From contig JALVCM010000037.1 in NCBI GenBank assembly GCA_027010005.1, positions 1 through 5,559 on the forward strand: a stretch of DNA of 5,559 nucleotides. The letters are read 5' to 3'. The stretch is from Thiohalobacter sp. GTDB lineage: Bacteria > Pseudomonadota > Gammaproteobacteria > DSM-19610. Positions 5,159 to 5,559 of this stretch are shown piece after piece. The notes beneath the pieces are model-generated. The model was given only the letters and a program-made list of their open reading frames with translations, was not told the DNA's origin and did not search any database. The position numbers and the translations under genes are program-made. Position 1 is the first letter of the stretch; every line of letters begins with the position of its first letter.

Positions 5159-5559
5159 ATGAAGAAAATAGTGATTATCGGAGGTGGTACTGGCGGAACC
5201 ATACTGGCCAATAACCTGGCGCGACGCCTCTCTGTGGAGCTGGCGGCCGGCGAAGTCTGTATTACTGTGCTCTCTGCGTCGGACAAACATATGTATCAAC
5301 CGGGCCTGCTCTATGTGGCATTCGGCCGCATGGCTACTCAGGATCTCTACCAGGAACAGGCGTCGCTGCTTGAACCGGGCATTATATTTCTTGTCGACCC
5401 GGTTAAGACCTTCGACATGGATAATAACCGGGTCGGGACCGAAAGTGGCGCCAGCCATGAGTATGATTACCTGGTGGTTTGCACCGGTTCACGCCCCAAT
5501 CCCGAGAGTGTGCCCGGCCTTGCCGAGTCTGCTAATCATGTCTATACCCCGGAGGCGGC
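5159..5559 (+). CDS. SQR-like FAD-dependent oxidoreductase (partial, runs off the end)
   Basis: Only the first 133 codons are present, and the frame is open at the window edge. The FAD-binding Rossmann motif is at residues 7-13 (IGGGTGG). It is followed by LSASDKHMYQPGLLYVAFG, where the YQPGLL segment is characteristic of sulfide:quinone oxidoreductases and their relatives, and by YDYLVVCTGSRP (102-113), the second dinucleotide-fold signature, with Cys in place of the usual Ala. SQR oxidises sulfide at the membrane and passes electrons to quinone, yielding polysulfide or sulfane sulfur. The redox cysteines and C-terminal membrane helices lie beyond the window, so a related flavoprotein with another substrate remains possible. 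GGAGG at 5147-5151 is 7 nt before ATG 5159. The gene is 35 nt after tusA in the same operon. Confidence 0.88.
   Translation, partial: MKKIVIIGGGTGGTILANNLARRLSVELAAGEVCITVLSASDKHMYQPGLLYVAFGRMATQDLYQEQASLLEPGIIFLVDPVKTFDMDNNRVGTESGASHEYDYLVVCTGSRPNPESVPGLAESANHVYTPEA

Overview
The window looks like chromosomal DNA of a sulfur-oxidising proteobacterium, most likely a gammaproteobacterium. The reasons are roughly balanced base composition, standard Shine-Dalgarno sites, an OmpW-type outer-membrane protein (Gram-negative), and a run of sulfur-trafficking genes (DsrE-like, TusA-like, SQR-like). The genus cannot be fixed from the sequence alone.

Left part (1-1605): a secreted NTF2/SnoaL-like protein on the minus strand is divergent from a LysR-type regulator on the plus strand. 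The intergenic region is AT-rich and carries a perfect 10-bp inverted repeat (631-640 / 687-696) that probably acts as a shared operator. A stretch of about 640 bases follows (1606-2242) with no convincing gene but several small hairpins.

Middle part (2243-3473): a clade-D-type beta-carbonic anhydrase homologue of 217 residues has the Cys-x-Asp-x-Arg and His-x2-Cys metal/active-site motifs. Its length and neighbourhood fit the carbonyl sulfide / carbon disulfide hydrolase branch of that family as well as a true carbonic anhydrase. A strong intrinsic terminator (2931-2976) closes this unit. Next comes a tight pair: an FmdB-type zinc-ribbon protein and, 4 nt downstream, a small two-helix membrane protein of the NrtS nitrate/nitrite transporter family.

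Right part (3474-5559): a sigma-54 (-24/-12) promoter with ideal GG-N10-GC spacing lies just upstream of an ompW-like gene. It is followed, with no visible terminator, by a DsrE-family protein, a TusA-family sulfur carrier, and the first 133 codons of an SQR-like FAD flavoprotein that runs off the window. The last three genes form an evident operon (gaps of 41 and 35 nt), and the sigma-54 promoter may drive all four.

Working model (inference): sulfide, possibly also released from COS or CS2 by the carbonic-anhydrase homologue, is oxidised at the membrane by the SQR-like enzyme. The resulting sulfane sulfur is passed along TusA and DsrE as protein persulfides. The OmpW-like porin and NrtS-like protein would handle solute entry, and sigma-54 would tie expression to a specific signal.
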